Assembly (NCBI RefSeq): GCF_047302285.1
Contig: NZ_CP154845.1
Coordinates: forward strand, 1,426,001-1,490,000
Length of the DNA: 64,000 bases
Reading direction: 5' to 3'
Source: Robertmurraya sp047302285
GTDB taxonomy: Bacteria; Bacillota; Bacilli; Bacillales; Cytobacillaceae
Part shown: positions 7,009 to 15,696 of the stretch, one piece after another
Numbering within the stretch: position 1 is the first letter of the stretch
Layout of the letters: each line of letters starts with the position of its first letter
Program-made: the position numbers and the translations under genes
The notes under the pieces: generated by a model
Database searches by the model: none
Told to the model about the DNA's origin: nothing
What the model saw: the letters and a program-made list of their open reading frames with translations, nothing else

Positions 7009-8784
7009 ATGATGAACGACAAGATAAAAAACAAATTAGCTTTTCTCCCTGACCAGCCAGGATGTTATCTTATGAAAGATCGTCAAGGTACGATCATTTA
7101 TGTTGGTAAAGCGAAAGTACTCAAAAACAGAGTGCGCTCTTATTTTACTGGCTCTCATAATGGAAAAACGCAGGTGCTTGTTAACGAAATTGAGGATTTT
7201 GAATATATCGTTACATCCTCCAATATGGAAGCATTATTGCTTGAATTAAATTTAATTAAAAAGCATGACCCAAAATATAATGTGATGCTAAAAGATGATA
7301 AAACATATCCTTTTATCAAACTGACTTCCGAGCGTCATCCTCGCTTGATTACGACGAGGAAGGTGAAAAAGGATAAGGGGAAGTACTTTGGTCCCTATCC
7401 AAACGTAGGGGCTGCAAATGAAACGAAGAAATTACTCGATCGCATTTACCCTCTACGCAAATGTGCTACTCTCCCTGATCGTGTTTGCTTATACTATCAT
7501 TTGGGGCAATGTTTAGCCCCATGTATCAATGAAGTGCCTGAAACGACGTATCGTGAAATGGTAGAAGAAATCACAAGATTTTTGAATGGTGGTTATCAAG
7601 AAATCAAAAAAGATTTGACGGAAAAAATGTTAAAAGCTTCTGAAGAACTGGACTTTGAAAGAGCAAAGGAATTCCGTGACCAAATTGCTCATATTGAATC
7701 GACAATGGAAAAACAGAAAATGACATCCACCGATTTTACCGACCGAGATGTATTCGGTTATGCTGTTGATAAGGGCTGGATGTGTGTCCAAGTTTTCTTT
7801 GTTCGCCAAGGAAAGCTAATCGAACGTGATGTATCACTATTCCCTTTTTATAGTGAACCAGAAGAGGAATTTCTAACCTTCCTCGGTCGATTCTACGATA
7901 AGGCGAGCCATTTTAAACCGAAAGAAATTCTTTTGCCAGAAAAAATTGATGAGGACTTAGCGGAAAAACTTTTAAACGTGAAGATTTTGAAACCAAAACG
8001 CGGTCAAAAAAAGGATCTCGTCAAGCTTGCCGAAAAAAATGCAACCATTGCTTTAAAGGAGAAATTCTCACTCGTGGAGCGGGATGAGCAGAGAACGATT
8101 AAAGCGGTTGAACAGCTAGGCAATGCACTTGGCATTGCCATTCCACGACGGATTGAATCCTTCGATAATTCCAATATTCAAGGAACAGATCCCGTGTCGG
8201 CACTTGTTGTATTTATTGATGGAAAGCCGGTCAAACGGGAGTACCGTAAATATAAGATTAAATCGGTCAAAGGACCTGATGATTATGAATCAATGAGAGA
8301 AGTAGTTAGAAGGCGCTATTCAAGAGTGTTAAAGGAAGGTCTCCCACTACCAGACTTGATTATTATTGACGGTGGAAAAGGGCATGTAGAATCAGTTCGT
8401 GATGTACTTGAAAATGAACTTGGCTTGGATATTCCGCTATCTGGTTTGGTTAAAGATGATAAACACCGAACTTCACAGCTTTTATATGGAAATCCACTAG
8501 AGATGATTCCGCTCGCGAGAAATAGTCAGGAATTTTACCTGCTCCAAAGAATTCAGGATGAAGTTCACCGATTTGCGATTACCTTCCATCGTCAATTACG
8601 AGGCAAAACGGCCTTCCAATCGATTTTGGATGACATTCCTGGGATTGGAGAAAAGAGAAAAAAACAATTACTGAAGCATTTTGGCTCGGTAAAAAAAATG
8701 AGAGAAGCATCGATTGAGCAGTTCAGAGAACTTGGCATTCCACCAAGTGCAGCAGAAGGCTTATACAATAAATTACAGGAATGA
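7009..8784 (+). CDS. uvrC: Excinuclease ABC subunit C
   Basis: UvrC makes the dual incisions in nucleotide excision repair once recruited by UvrB. The 591-residue protein shows, in order: an N-terminal GIY-YIG nuclease domain (about residues 14-95, with GCYLMKDRQGTIIYVGKAKV), a UvrB-binding UVR motif near 200-240, an RNase-H-like C-terminal nuclease domain (IESFDNSNIQGT, IIIDGGKGH), and tandem helix-hairpin-helix motifs at the end (DDIPGIGEKRKKQLLKHFGS). Start ATG 7009 follows GTGGGGA; ATG 7012 is an equal alternative. The lysC promoter overlaps its stop codon. Confidence 0.96.
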   Translation: MMNDKIKNKLAFLPDQPGCYLMKDRQGTIIYVGKAKVLKNRVRSYFTGSHNGKTQVLVNEIEDFEYIVTSSNMEALLLELNLIKKHDPKYNVMLKDDKTYPFIKLTSERHPRLITTRKVKKDKGKYFGPYPNVGAANETKKLLDRIYPLRKCATLPDRVCLYYHLGQCLAPCINEVPETTYREMVEEITRFLNGGYQEIKKDLTEKMLKASEELDFERAKEFRDQIAHIESTMEKQKMTSTDFTDRDVFGYAVDKGWMCVQVFFVRQGKLIERDVSLFPFYSEPEEEFLTFLGRFYDKASHFKPKEILLPEKIDEDLAEKLLNVKILKPKRGQKKDLVKLAEKNATIALKEKFSLVERDEQRTIKAVEQLGNALGIAIPRRIESFDNSNIQGTDPVSALVVFIDGKPVKREYRKYKIKSVKGPDDYESMREVVRRRYSRVLKEGLPLPDLIIIDGGKGHVESVRDVLENELGLDIPLSGLVKDDKHRTSQLLYGNPLEMIPLARNSQEFYLLQRIQDEVHRFAITFHRQLRGKTAFQSILDDIPGIGEKRKKQLLKHFGSVKKMREASIEQFRELGIPPSAAEGLYNKLQE

Positions 8785-8786
8785 CG

Positions 8787-8815
8787 TTGTTTTCATTAAT
8801 TGGGTGTGCTATAAT
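8787..8815 (+). promoter_or_regulatory. SigA promoter of lysC
   Basis: TTGTTT (8787-8792), a 17-bp spacer and TATAAT (8810-8815), starting just after the uvrC stop. The transcript would begin near 8822 and carry the whole lysine riboswitch. Confidence 0.65.
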
Positions 8816-8859
8816 GAGGTCAATTTTATATCGCAATCACTTTATTTAATAAAGTGAAG

Positions 8860-9107
8860 GTAGAGGTGCGGACACTAAGAGTAAGGACTTGGAGAAAGTT
8901 GAGTTTCGACGAAAAGTCTTGAAAGGAGTGGACTGCCGAAGTAAAAAAAGGCTCATCCCTTTTTTTGCTGGTTCTGCAACCAAATAGGTGCAGAATTGTC
9001 AAGACATATTGTCTTGGAGAGCTATCTTAGTGGTGCGAAAACGTAAGGCTTTTGCTTTTTACGTTGTGATGGCGCAGCAGTGAGATGGTATCTCATTGCT
9101 TTTTTTA
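8860..9107 (+). promoter_or_regulatory. Lysine riboswitch (L-box) of lysC
   Basis: The 5' leader of lysC shows the lysine aptamer hallmarks: an opening AGAGGTGCGGAC, the GGAGTGGACTGCCGAAG segment, and a closing GTGATGGCGCAGC that returns to the P1 stem. It ends in an intrinsic terminator (arms AGCAGTGAGA and TCTCATTGCT, about 9077-9100, then seven T residues). Lysine binding is expected to favour termination and so lower aspartokinase synthesis. Boundaries are estimated from motifs rather than from a covariance model. Confidence 0.9.
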
Positions 9108-9155
9108 TTGCCAATTCAACTGAGATTTACATATTTTAGGAAAGAAGGGAATGGC

Positions 9156-10385
9156 GTGGGATTAATCGTACAAAAATTTGGGGGAACCTCTGTTGGTAGT
9201 GCTGAGAGAATCAAGAATGTTGCCGAGAGAGTGATTGAAGAAAAGAATCGGGGAAATGATGTTGTCGTGGTTGTCTCTGCAATGGGAAAAACAACGGACA
9301 AATTAGTATCACTTGCAGCAGAGATCACCTCTGATCCGAGTAAAAGGGAAATGGATATGCTCCTTACAACCGGAGAGCAGGTGACCATTTCATTATTAGC
9401 GATGGCTTTACAGAATAAAGGCTATGAGGCCATTTCATTCACAGGCTGGCAGGCAGGAATTGAGACAGAATCTGTATTTGGAAATGCACGAGTGTTAAAT
9501 ATAGATAGTACCCGCGTTCAAGCAGAGCTAGGAAAAGGAAAAATCGTAGTCGTAGCAGGTTTTCAAGGGGCTACAATCGATGGAGAGATAGCTACACTTG
9601 GTCGTGGTGGCTCTGATACAACAGCAGTTGCTTTAGCTGCAGCATTAAAGGCTGATAAATGTGACATTTACACAGATGTAACAGGTGTATTTACAACAGA
9701 TCCTCGCTACGTGAAGGATGCTCGTAAGTTACTCTCCATTTCTTATGATGAGATGCTCGAGCTTGCCAACCTTGGTGCTGGCGTATTACATCCTAGAGCA
9801 GTTGAATTTGCTAAGAATTATCAAGTTCCTTTAGAAGTGCGCTCAAGTATGGAAAGGGAATCAGGGACGATCATCGAGGAGGAAGGACGAATGGAACAAA
9901 ATTTAGTTGTACGAGGAATCGCATTTGAGGATAAAATCACGAAAGTAACGGTATTAGGGTTATCTAATACATTGTCAAGCTTGTCGACGATTTTCACAAC
10001 ATTGGCAAATAACCATTTAAATGTAGATATTATTATTCAAAGTACTACGAACAAAAATACAACCGATTTATCTTTTTCGATCCATTCAGAAGATTTAAAG
10101 GATACGTTGAAAGTATTAGCAGACAATAAGGAAAAACTGCAATACGAAAATGTCCAATTTGAATCTGATTTAGCAAAGGTGTCCATTGTTGGCTCAGGCA
10201 TGGTGTCTAATCCAGGGGTTGCAGCGAAAATGTTTGAAGTGCTGGCCGATGAGTCGATTGAAGTGAAAATGGTTAGTACATCCGAAATTAAGGTTTCGAC
10301 TGTTGTTGAAGAGGGAAATATGATTGATGCCGTGGATTCCTTACATAAGGCCTTTGAATTAGCAGGAACACCTGTTAATTCGTAA
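9156..10385 (+). CDS. lysC: Lysine-sensitive aspartokinase II, alpha subunit
   Basis: This enzyme phosphorylates aspartate, the first step to lysine, diaminopimelate, threonine and methionine. The 409-residue protein has a catalytic domain starting with IVQKFGGTSVG, a GRGGSDTTAVALAAAL segment, and two C-terminal ACT regulatory domains from about residue 250. A GTG start at 9156 after AAGAAGGGA gives the B. subtilis N-terminus. The frame stays open upstream into the riboswitch terminator, so a longer start is unlikely. As in B. subtilis, an internal start gives a separate beta subunit. Confidence 0.95.
   Translation: MGLIVQKFGGTSVGSAERIKNVAERVIEEKNRGNDVVVVVSAMGKTTDKLVSLAAEITSDPSKREMDMLLTTGEQVTISLLAMALQNKGYEAISFTGWQAGIETESVFGNARVLNIDSTRVQAELGKGKIVVVAGFQGATIDGEIATLGRGGSDTTAVALAAALKADKCDIYTDVTGVFTTDPRYVKDARKLLSISYDEMLELANLGAGVLHPRAVEFAKNYQVPLEVRSSMERESGTIIEEEGRMEQNLVVRGIAFEDKITKVTVLGLSNTLSSLSTIFTTLANNHLNVDIIIQSTTNKNTTDLSFSIHSEDLKDTLKVLADNKEKLQYENVQFESDLAKVSIVGSGMVSNPGVAAKMFEVLADESIEVKMVSTSEIKVSTVVEEGNMIDAVDSLHKAFELAGTPVNS
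9891..10385 (+). CDS. lysC: Aspartokinase II beta subunit (in-frame internal start)
   Basis: Within lysC an ATG at 9891 is preceded by GAGGAGGAAGG (9876-9886), a very strong ribosome binding site inside a coding region. Translation from it gives a 164-residue protein beginning MEQNLVVRGIAFEDKI, containing only the ACT domains. B. subtilis aspartokinase II is known to produce an equivalent beta subunit the same way, giving an alpha2-beta2 enzyme. Conservation of both the start and its ribosome binding site supports the same arrangement here. Confidence 0.75.
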   Translation: MEQNLVVRGIAFEDKITKVTVLGLSNTLSSLSTIFTTLANNHLNVDIIIQSTTNKNTTDLSFSIHSEDLKDTLKVLADNKEKLQYENVQFESDLAKVSIVGSGMVSNPGVAAKMFEVLADESIEVKMVSTSEIKVSTVVEEGNMIDAVDSLHKAFELAGTPVNS

Positions 10386-10388
10386 ATA

Positions 10389-10427
10389 AGAAAAAAGAAG
10401 CCAAAAAGCATTTATTGCTTTTTGGCT
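10389..10427. terminator. Bidirectional terminator between lysC and yslB
   Basis: Arms AGCCAAAAAGCA (10399-10410) and TGCTTTTTGGCT (10416-10427) are perfectly complementary. The A-rich flank at 10389-10398 gives a T-run on the minus strand, so it serves yslB best. It lies between convergent genes. Confidence 0.75.
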
Positions 10428-10450
10428 CCATTCATGAACAGGGACTTGTA

Positions 10451-10903
10451 CTATTCAATAGAGTCCTTACTGTCCCATTTAACGGTGAAGATGACCTTTT
10501 TTGCTCGTCGCTTTGGATGTTCATAGGCTTCAGCGATAACATCTTTTAGTGTTTCGATTTGGTGAGCGAGAAACCCAGCTTCTAGCTGAAAGGTTGAGAT
10601 GTCTTTTTTCTGAAGTCTTTCGGAGATTAATGGGCTCGTTAATTCCATTTGCAGTTCGTTTTTTGTTTCATCTTTTATCGTTAAAGATCCCCACCCTGAT
10701 TTATCGAAAAATTCAATGATTTCATCTATCGATTGTAATGGGAATTTACGTGCCAAATCTTTTCCAGCCCAATAAAGAATGGCGGAGGTTTCCTTCCCAA
10801 GAAGACTTGGTAATAAAATTTCTCGAATCAGTTCATATCCAAATGCTGGAACTGTTATAGGTTCAGATTGATGTGTCTTTTCAGAAGTCATCATTTCAGT
10901 CAA
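10451..10903 (-). CDS. yslB: DUF2507 protein YslB
   Basis: A 150-residue soluble protein of the DUF2507 family, conserved between lysC and sdhC in Bacillus. Recognisable parts are FGYELIREILLPSLLG, YWAGKDLARKFPL and the C-terminal FQLEAGFLAHQIE and FTVKWD. The length and motifs match B. subtilis YslB; its biochemical function is not established. The TTG start (complement of 10901-10903) is preferred because GAGGGGAG lies at good distance; an ATG three codons downstream is too far from it. Confidence 0.85.
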   Translation of the reverse strand: MTEMMTSEKTHQSEPITVPAFGYELIREILLPSLLGKETSAILYWAGKDLARKFPLQSIDEIIEFFDKSGWGSLTIKDETKNELQMELTSPLISERLQKKDISTFQLEAGFLAHQIETLKDVIAEAYEHPKRRAKKVIFTVKWDSKDSIE

Positions 10904-11100
10904 TGCTCTCCCCTCTTTCTATGATTCTATTATATACAATTTAGACCGTTTTACGCACGGAATATAAAAAAAGGCTCCTCAGCTCATTAGTAATTTTTGT
11001 TATTTTAATATATCTAAAAAAAGCTTTGTCATATGAGGGTTCTTTTGTTTATATAGTCTAAAGATTTTGTTTTTATTGGAGATTTTGTGTATACGTTTTC

Positions 11101-11129
11101 TTGACGGTCTAAGAGGTAGAGAGTAAAAT
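11101..11129 (+). promoter_or_regulatory. SigA promoter of sdhCAB
   Basis: TTGACG (11101-11106), a 17-bp spacer and TAAAAT (11124-11129). It gives a 5' leader of about 170 nt before sdhC. Apart from this promoter and the yslB start signals, I see nothing definite in 10904-11304. Confidence 0.7.
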
Positions 11130-11304
11130 GGACTTGTCACATAATTGTAAAAAATTATTCGACATTTATTCAAATTAGCTGTTCTCATTTCATAATGGCA
11201 CACTTTAAGTGTTCATTGTGAAATCAGTAAGTTGTACATATTCCTTAAGGGGAATAGGGAGAAATAACCGCTAGAGTTTTCAAATTTTAAAGGGGGGTAA
11301 ATTT

Positions 11305-11913
11305 ATGGCGGGTAATCGAGAGTTTTTTTATCGCAGATTGCATTCATTGCTAGGGGTTATTCCTGTTGGATTATTCCTCATCCAGCATCTTGTAGTGAAT
11401 CATTTTGCTACAAAAGGAGTGGATTCCTTCAATAAAGCAGCACATTTTATGGAGCAACTGCCATTCCGGTATGTTCTTGAAATTTTTGTTATTTTCCTAC
11501 CGATATTGTTTCATGCTATCTACGGTATTTATATTGCTTTCACAGCAAAAAACAATGCGAGTAGATACAACTTTTTCCGAAATTGGATGTTTGTTCTTCA
11601 ACGTGTCACTGGAATTGTGACGTTAATCTTTGTCGTATGGCATGTATGGCAAACAAGAGTAGCGGCTGCATTCGGTGCAGAGGTGAATTATCAAATGATG
11701 GAGAATATTCTATCGAATCCATTTATGCTTGTTTTCTACATAGTTGGGGTAGTTTCTACTATTTTCCATTTTGCTAATGGATTATGGTCTTTTGCTGTAA
11801 GTTGGGGGATTACAGTTACGCCAAGATCACAACTTATATCAACTTATGTGACAATCGGTATTTTCATTGCTTTATCATACGTAGGTATTCGTGCAATATT
11901 CGCGTTCGTTTAA
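11305..11913 (+). CDS. sdhC: Succinate dehydrogenase cytochrome b558 subunit
   Basis: The membrane anchor of complex II, which binds haem b and reduces menaquinone. The 202-residue protein has five predicted membrane helices, the single-anchor layout known from Bacillus, with conserved haem-ligand histidines in segments such as IQHLVVNHF and FHAIYGIY. The ATG follows AAAGGGGGG. It starts the sdhCAB operon, followed by sdhA after 46 bp. Confidence 0.95.
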   Translation: MAGNREFFYRRLHSLLGVIPVGLFLIQHLVVNHFATKGVDSFNKAAHFMEQLPFRYVLEIFVIFLPILFHAIYGIYIAFTAKNNASRYNFFRNWMFVLQRVTGIVTLIFVVWHVWQTRVAAAFGAEVNYQMMENILSNPFMLVFYIVGVVSTIFHFANGLWSFAVSWGITVTPRSQLISTYVTIGIFIALSYVGIRAIFAFV

Positions 11914-11959
11914 TAGATTAATAGAGATGCAGTAAGAGGAATTAAAGGAGTGAAAACGA

Positions 11960-13720
11960 ATGAGTAAAGGTAAGATTATTGTAGTCGGTGGCGGACTAGC
12001 CGGCTTAATGGCAACAGTAAAAGCAGCAGAAAATGGGACAGCTGTCGATTTATTTTCATTAGTGCCTGTTAAACGTTCTCACTCTGTTTGTGCCCAAGGT
12101 GGTATTAATGGAGCTGTCAATACAAAAGGTGAAGGGGATTCACCTATGATTCACTTTGATGATACGATCTATGGTGGAGACTTTTTGGCTAATCAGGCAC
12201 CTGTAAAAGCGATGTGTGAAGCTGCACCTGGTATTATTCATTTATTTGATCGTATGGGTGTTATGTTTAACAGAACATCTGAAGGCTTACTTGATTTCCG
12301 TCGCTTTGGTGGAACACAGCATCACCGCACAGCATTTGCTGGTGCCACTACGGGACAACAGCTTTTATATGCTTTAGATGAACAAGTTCGTCGCCATGAG
12401 GTAGCAGGCTTAGTGAATAAATTCGAAGGATGGGAATTTTTAGGAACGATTATTGATGACGAGGGAGTTTGTCGCGGTGTTGTTGCTCAAAACCTAACTT
12501 CAATGGAAATAAAGTCATTCCCTGCAGATGCCGTTATTTTGGCAACAGGTGGTCCTGGAATTATCTTCGGTAAGTCGACAAACTCTGTTATTAATACAGG
12601 TTCTGCGGCAGCCATTGCCTACCAACAAGGCGTTTACTATTCAAACGGTGAATTCATTCAGATCCATCCTACAGCCATTCCAGGGGATGATAAGCTTCGT
12701 CTTATGAGTGAATCTGCTCGTGGTGAAGGTGGACGTGTTTGGACATACAAGGATGGTAAGCCTTGGTATTTCCTAGAGGAGAAATATCCTGCATATGGAA
12801 ACCTTGTACCACGTGATATCGCAACACGTGAAATCTTTGATGTATGTGTCAATCAAAAACTAGGTATTAACGGGGAGAACATGGTATACCTTGATCTTTC
12901 ACATAAGGATCCTAAGGAGCTTGATATTAAGCTTGGTGGAATCATTGAAATTTATGAGAAGTTTACAGGTGAAGATCCGCGTAAATTGCCAATGAAAATC
13001 TTCCCAGCTGTTCATTACTCAATGGGTGGTCTTTGGGTAGACAATGATCAAATGACCAATATCCCTGGTCTATTCGCAGCTGGTGAGTGTGATTATTCTC
13101 AGCACGGTGCAAACCGATTAGGAGCTAACTCTTTATTATCCGCTATCTTTGGCGGAATGGTTGCTGGTCCAAATGCTGTGAAGTATATTAACGGACTTGA
13201 AAAGAGTGTCGATTCTCTATCTTCTTCTCTATTTGATGGCTATGTTCAACAGGAAGAGGAAAAATGGAATCATATCATGTCCATGAATGGAACTGAAAAT
13301 GCTTATGTTCTTCATAAAGAGCTTGGCGAGTGGATGACAGATAATGTAACAGTTGTTCGTTACAATGATAAATTATTGAAAACAGATGAAAAATTACAAG
13401 AGCTATTAGAGCGTTATGAAAATATCAATATTAATGACACGGCAAAATGGAGCAACCAAGGAGCTGCCTTCACACGTCAGTTGCAAAATATGCTTCAATT
13501 AGCACGTGTCATTACAATCGGAGCCTATAACCGTAACGAAAGCCGCGGTGCTCATTATAAGCCAGAATTTCCTGAGAGAAATGATGAGGATTTCTTAAAA
13601 ACAACGATGGCTAAATTCGTAGATGCGAAAACAGCACCTGAATTCCATTACGAAGAAGTAGATACTTCTTTTATCGCACCTCGTAAACGCGATTACTCTA
13701 AGAAAAAGGAGGAGAAATAA
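11960..13720 (+). CDS. sdhA: Succinate dehydrogenase flavoprotein subunit
   Basis: The catalytic subunit that oxidises succinate to fumarate using covalently bound FAD. The 586-residue protein opens with the dinucleotide fold VVGGGLAGLMA, then has the FAD-attachment region RSHSVCAQGGING, the substrate-binding HPTAIPG and SESARGEGG segments, and the C-terminal RNESRGAHYKPEFPERND motif. The ATG follows AAAGGAGTG. sdhB starts 3 bases after its stop, so the two are translationally coupled. Confidence 0.97.
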   Translation: MSKGKIIVVGGGLAGLMATVKAAENGTAVDLFSLVPVKRSHSVCAQGGINGAVNTKGEGDSPMIHFDDTIYGGDFLANQAPVKAMCEAAPGIIHLFDRMGVMFNRTSEGLLDFRRFGGTQHHRTAFAGATTGQQLLYALDEQVRRHEVAGLVNKFEGWEFLGTIIDDEGVCRGVVAQNLTSMEIKSFPADAVILATGGPGIIFGKSTNSVINTGSAAAIAYQQGVYYSNGEFIQIHPTAIPGDDKLRLMSESARGEGGRVWTYKDGKPWYFLEEKYPAYGNLVPRDIATREIFDVCVNQKLGINGENMVYLDLSHKDPKELDIKLGGIIEIYEKFTGEDPRKLPMKIFPAVHYSMGGLWVDNDQMTNIPGLFAAGECDYSQHGANRLGANSLLSAIFGGMVAGPNAVKYINGLEKSVDSLSSSLFDGYVQQEEEKWNHIMSMNGTENAYVLHKELGEWMTDNVTVVRYNDKLLKTDEKLQELLERYENININDTAKWSNQGAAFTRQLQNMLQLARVITIGAYNRNESRGAHYKPEFPERNDEDFLKTTMAKFVDAKTAPEFHYEEVDTSFIAPRKRDYSKKKEEK

Positions 13721-13723
13721 GAG

Positions 13724-14485
13724 ATGGCAGAGAACAGTACCGTCCATTTTATTATCTCTAGGCAAGATTCTCCTGATTCGGAGCCTTATCAGGAAGAATT
13801 TCATGTGCCATACCGTCCTAACATGAATGTAATTTCTGCGTTAATGGAGATTAGACGTAATCCAGTTAATGCACAAGGGAAAGAAACTTCTCCGATTACT
13901 TGGGATATGAACTGTTTAGAAGAGGTCTGCGGAGCATGTTCCATGATTATAAATGGAAAGCCACGTCAGTCATGTTCAGCGATTATTGATCAGCTTGAAC
14001 AGCCGATTAGACTTGAGCCAATGCGTACATTCCCAGTCGTTCGTGACCTACAAGTAGATAGAAGTCGTATGTTTGACTCATTAAAGAAAGTGAAAGCGTG
14101 GATTCCAATCGATGGTACATATGATTTGGGACCTGGGCCACGTATGCCTGAAACAAAGCGTCAATGGGCGTATGAGCTTTCAAAATGCATGACTTGTGGG
14201 GTTTGTCTTGAAGCGTGTCCGAACGTAAATAGCAAAGCGAATTTTATCGGCCCTGCACCACTTTCTCAAGTACGACTTTTCAATGCTCATCCAACAGGTG
14301 AAATGAACAAAGCAGAACGTTTAAATGCCATTATGGATGATGGAGGTCTTGCTAACTGTGGTAATTCCCAAAACTGTGTTCAATCTTGTCCAAAAGGGAT
14401 TCCACTTACAACGTCGATTGCAGCATTAAACAGAGATACGGCATTCCAATCATTCAAGAACTTCTTCGGAAGCGACCAAATATAA
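13724..14485 (+). CDS. sdhB: Succinate dehydrogenase iron-sulfur subunit
   Basis: It carries electrons from the flavin to the membrane anchor through three clusters. The 253-residue protein shows the [2Fe-2S] ligands in CLEEVCGACSMII and a later Cys, the [4Fe-4S] motif CMTCGVCLEACP, and the [3Fe-4S] region CGNSQNCVQSCPKGIP. The ribosome binding site (AAAAGGAGG) lies inside the end of sdhA. A terminator follows. Confidence 0.97.
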   Translation: MAENSTVHFIISRQDSPDSEPYQEEFHVPYRPNMNVISALMEIRRNPVNAQGKETSPITWDMNCLEEVCGACSMIINGKPRQSCSAIIDQLEQPIRLEPMRTFPVVRDLQVDRSRMFDSLKKVKAWIPIDGTYDLGPGPRMPETKRQWAYELSKCMTCGVCLEACPNVNSKANFIGPAPLSQVRLFNAHPTGEMNKAERLNAIMDDGGLANCGNSQNCVQSCPKGIPLTTSIAALNRDTAFQSFKNFFGSDQI

Positions 14486-14488
14486 GAA

Positions 14489-14518
14489 GAAAAGGGTGTC
14501 CAGTTGGATGCCCTTTTT
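14489..14518 (+). terminator. Terminator after sdhB
   Basis: AAAGGGTGTCCA and TGGATGCCCTTT pair, with G-T wobbles, around a tiny loop, and end in a T-run. Confidence 0.75.
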
Positions 14519-14532
14519 CACAATGATCATTT

Positions 14533-14562
14533 TTGAAAAATTCTAAAATAATGCACTATGAA
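14533..14562 (+). promoter_or_regulatory. Candidate ysmA promoter
   Basis: TTGAAA (14533-14538), an 18-bp spacer and TATGAA (14557-14562). The -10 overlaps the FadR-type palindrome, so a bound repressor would exclude RNA polymerase. Confidence 0.45.
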
Positions 14563-14577
14563 TGAATAGTCATTCAT
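14558..14577. promoter_or_regulatory. FadR-type operator upstream of ysmA
   Basis: ATGAATGA and TCATTCAT form perfect 8-bp arms around a 4-bp centre. It has the same half-sites as the operator in front of fadR (2484-2509). It lies 25 bp before the ysmA start and overlaps the likely -10 region. Confidence 0.7.
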
Positions 14578-14602
14578 GATATGGAATGGGAGGATGGAAA
14601 GC

Positions 14603-15064
14603 ATGAGTAGAATAAGTTATATCGAAGATTTATCAAACTGGGAGCAGGGGTTTAATTTTTATCATCCGGTTAAAGTACGATTTTCCGAAACAGATATGTT
14701 TGGACATTTGAACAATACGGTTCCGTTTACATATTATGAAGAAGCACGGATTGAATACTTTAAAAGCAAGGGCATGATGACAGATTGGCTTGACGGAAAA
14801 AACGAAGGAATAATTGTCGTGGCTGATTTACAATGTGATTTCCTCAAGCAAGTTTTCTTTGATGATACGCTGAAGATCTATGTGAAGGCTCATCATGTCG
14901 GTACTTCATCCGTCGATATTCACTATATGGGCAAAAGAAAAAATAGAGAAATTTGCTTTGTCGGACGAGGGACTATTGTTCAAGTATCCAAGAAAACGGG
15001 GAAAAGTATACCTTGGTCTACTGAAGTGAAGGAAGCGATGATCGAGAAGGAGCGGATCCAATAA
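14603..15064 (+). CDS. ysmA: Acyl-CoA thioesterase-like protein YsmA
   Basis: A 153-residue hotdog-fold protein of the 4-hydroxybenzoyl-CoA thioesterase/YbgC type. The conserved VRFSETDMFGHLNNTVPFTYYEEARIEYF region near residues 26-54 contains the DxxGHxNN signature with the catalytic Asp. The substrate is not known; an acyl-CoA is likely from the fold. The ATG at 14603 follows GGGAGG. The FadR-type box directly upstream suggests it is expressed together with fatty-acid degradation, where it could relieve acyl-CoA overload. Confidence 0.85.
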   Translation: MSRISYIEDLSNWEQGFNFYHPVKVRFSETDMFGHLNNTVPFTYYEEARIEYFKSKGMMTDWLDGKNEGIIVVADLQCDFLKQVFFDDTLKIYVKAHHVGTSSVDIHYMGKRKNREICFVGRGTIVQVSKKTGKSIPWSTEVKEAMIEKERIQ

Positions 15065-15120
15065 TCTCCGCATTCGCACATTTTTCAAAAAATCTCAAAC
15101 TCCTTTAGAGGATTGTTGTC

Positions 15121-15148
15121 ACTCAGGTAGTGCCCTTCACATAAGATA
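15121..15148 (+). promoter_or_regulatory. SigK-type promoter of gerE
   Basis: AC (15121-15122), a 17-bp spacer and CATAAGATA (15140-15148). This fits the late mother-cell SigK pattern (AC, 16-17 bp, CATANNNTA). It agrees with the known SigK control of gerE in B. subtilis. Confidence 0.65.
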
Positions 15149-15212
15149 TGGTGACTAAATATATACCCATCCCGCTGTTCATAGCTGGCGAAGGCAAGGA
15201 GGGTTACAATAC

Positions 15213-15437
15213 TTGAAGGAGAATGAATATACTCACAAGCCATTACTCACCAAACGTGAAAGAGAAGTATTCGAGCTATTAGTACAAGATAAAACAACGA
15301 AAGAAATCGCTAGTGAACTGTTTATCAGCGAAAAAACGGTTCGGAATCATATTTCGAATGCCATGCAAAAACTCGGTGTTAAGGGGCGTTCACAAGCAGT
15401 TGTAGAACTCCTTCGAATGGGAGAACTAGAACTTTAA
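15213..15437 (+). CDS. gerE: Spore-coat regulator GerE
   Basis: A 74-residue stand-alone LuxR-type helix-turn-helix regulator. Together with SigK it directs late mother-cell coat and cortex genes. It is nearly identical to B. subtilis GerE; the core LTKREREVFELLVQDKTTKE and the recognition helix ISEKTVRNHISNAMQKLGV are clear. A TTG start at 15213 follows AAGGAGG. It has no receiver domain, as expected. It is monocistronic, with a SigK-type promoter upstream and a stem-loop downstream. Confidence 0.97.
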   Translation: MKENEYTHKPLLTKREREVFELLVQDKTTKEIASELFISEKTVRNHISNAMQKLGVKGRSQAVVELLRMGELEL

Positions 15438-15441
15438 ATGC

Positions 15442-15472
15442 AAACCGGCTATCCAATTTTGGAAGCCGGTTT
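15442..15472 (+). terminator. Stem-loop after gerE
   Basis: Arms AAACCGGCT and AGCCGGTTT around a 13-nt loop. The T-tail is weak, so termination efficiency is uncertain. Confidence 0.55.
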
Positions 15473-15696
15473 ACTTATGGAAAACACTTTCCTAAATGTA
15501 TATTGCACTAATAGATTGAACATCCTTGCAAGTCATTTCTTCGACAGGTTCCGACATCAGTTCTACTAATTTTCCTTGAAATTTATATGAAAAAAGTAGA
15601 AAATAAAAGAAAAAGCATGTTTGAACGAGAATGAAGATGAATGCTTAAATTATTTTCATAAAACTAGGATTGTATTTTGGAATAGGGAGTTGTGGC

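Noticed and set aside
11000..11203. Minus-strand 67-codon frame upstream of sdhC
   Set aside because: Low-complexity translation, no ribosome binding site, and it covers the sdh promoter and leader.
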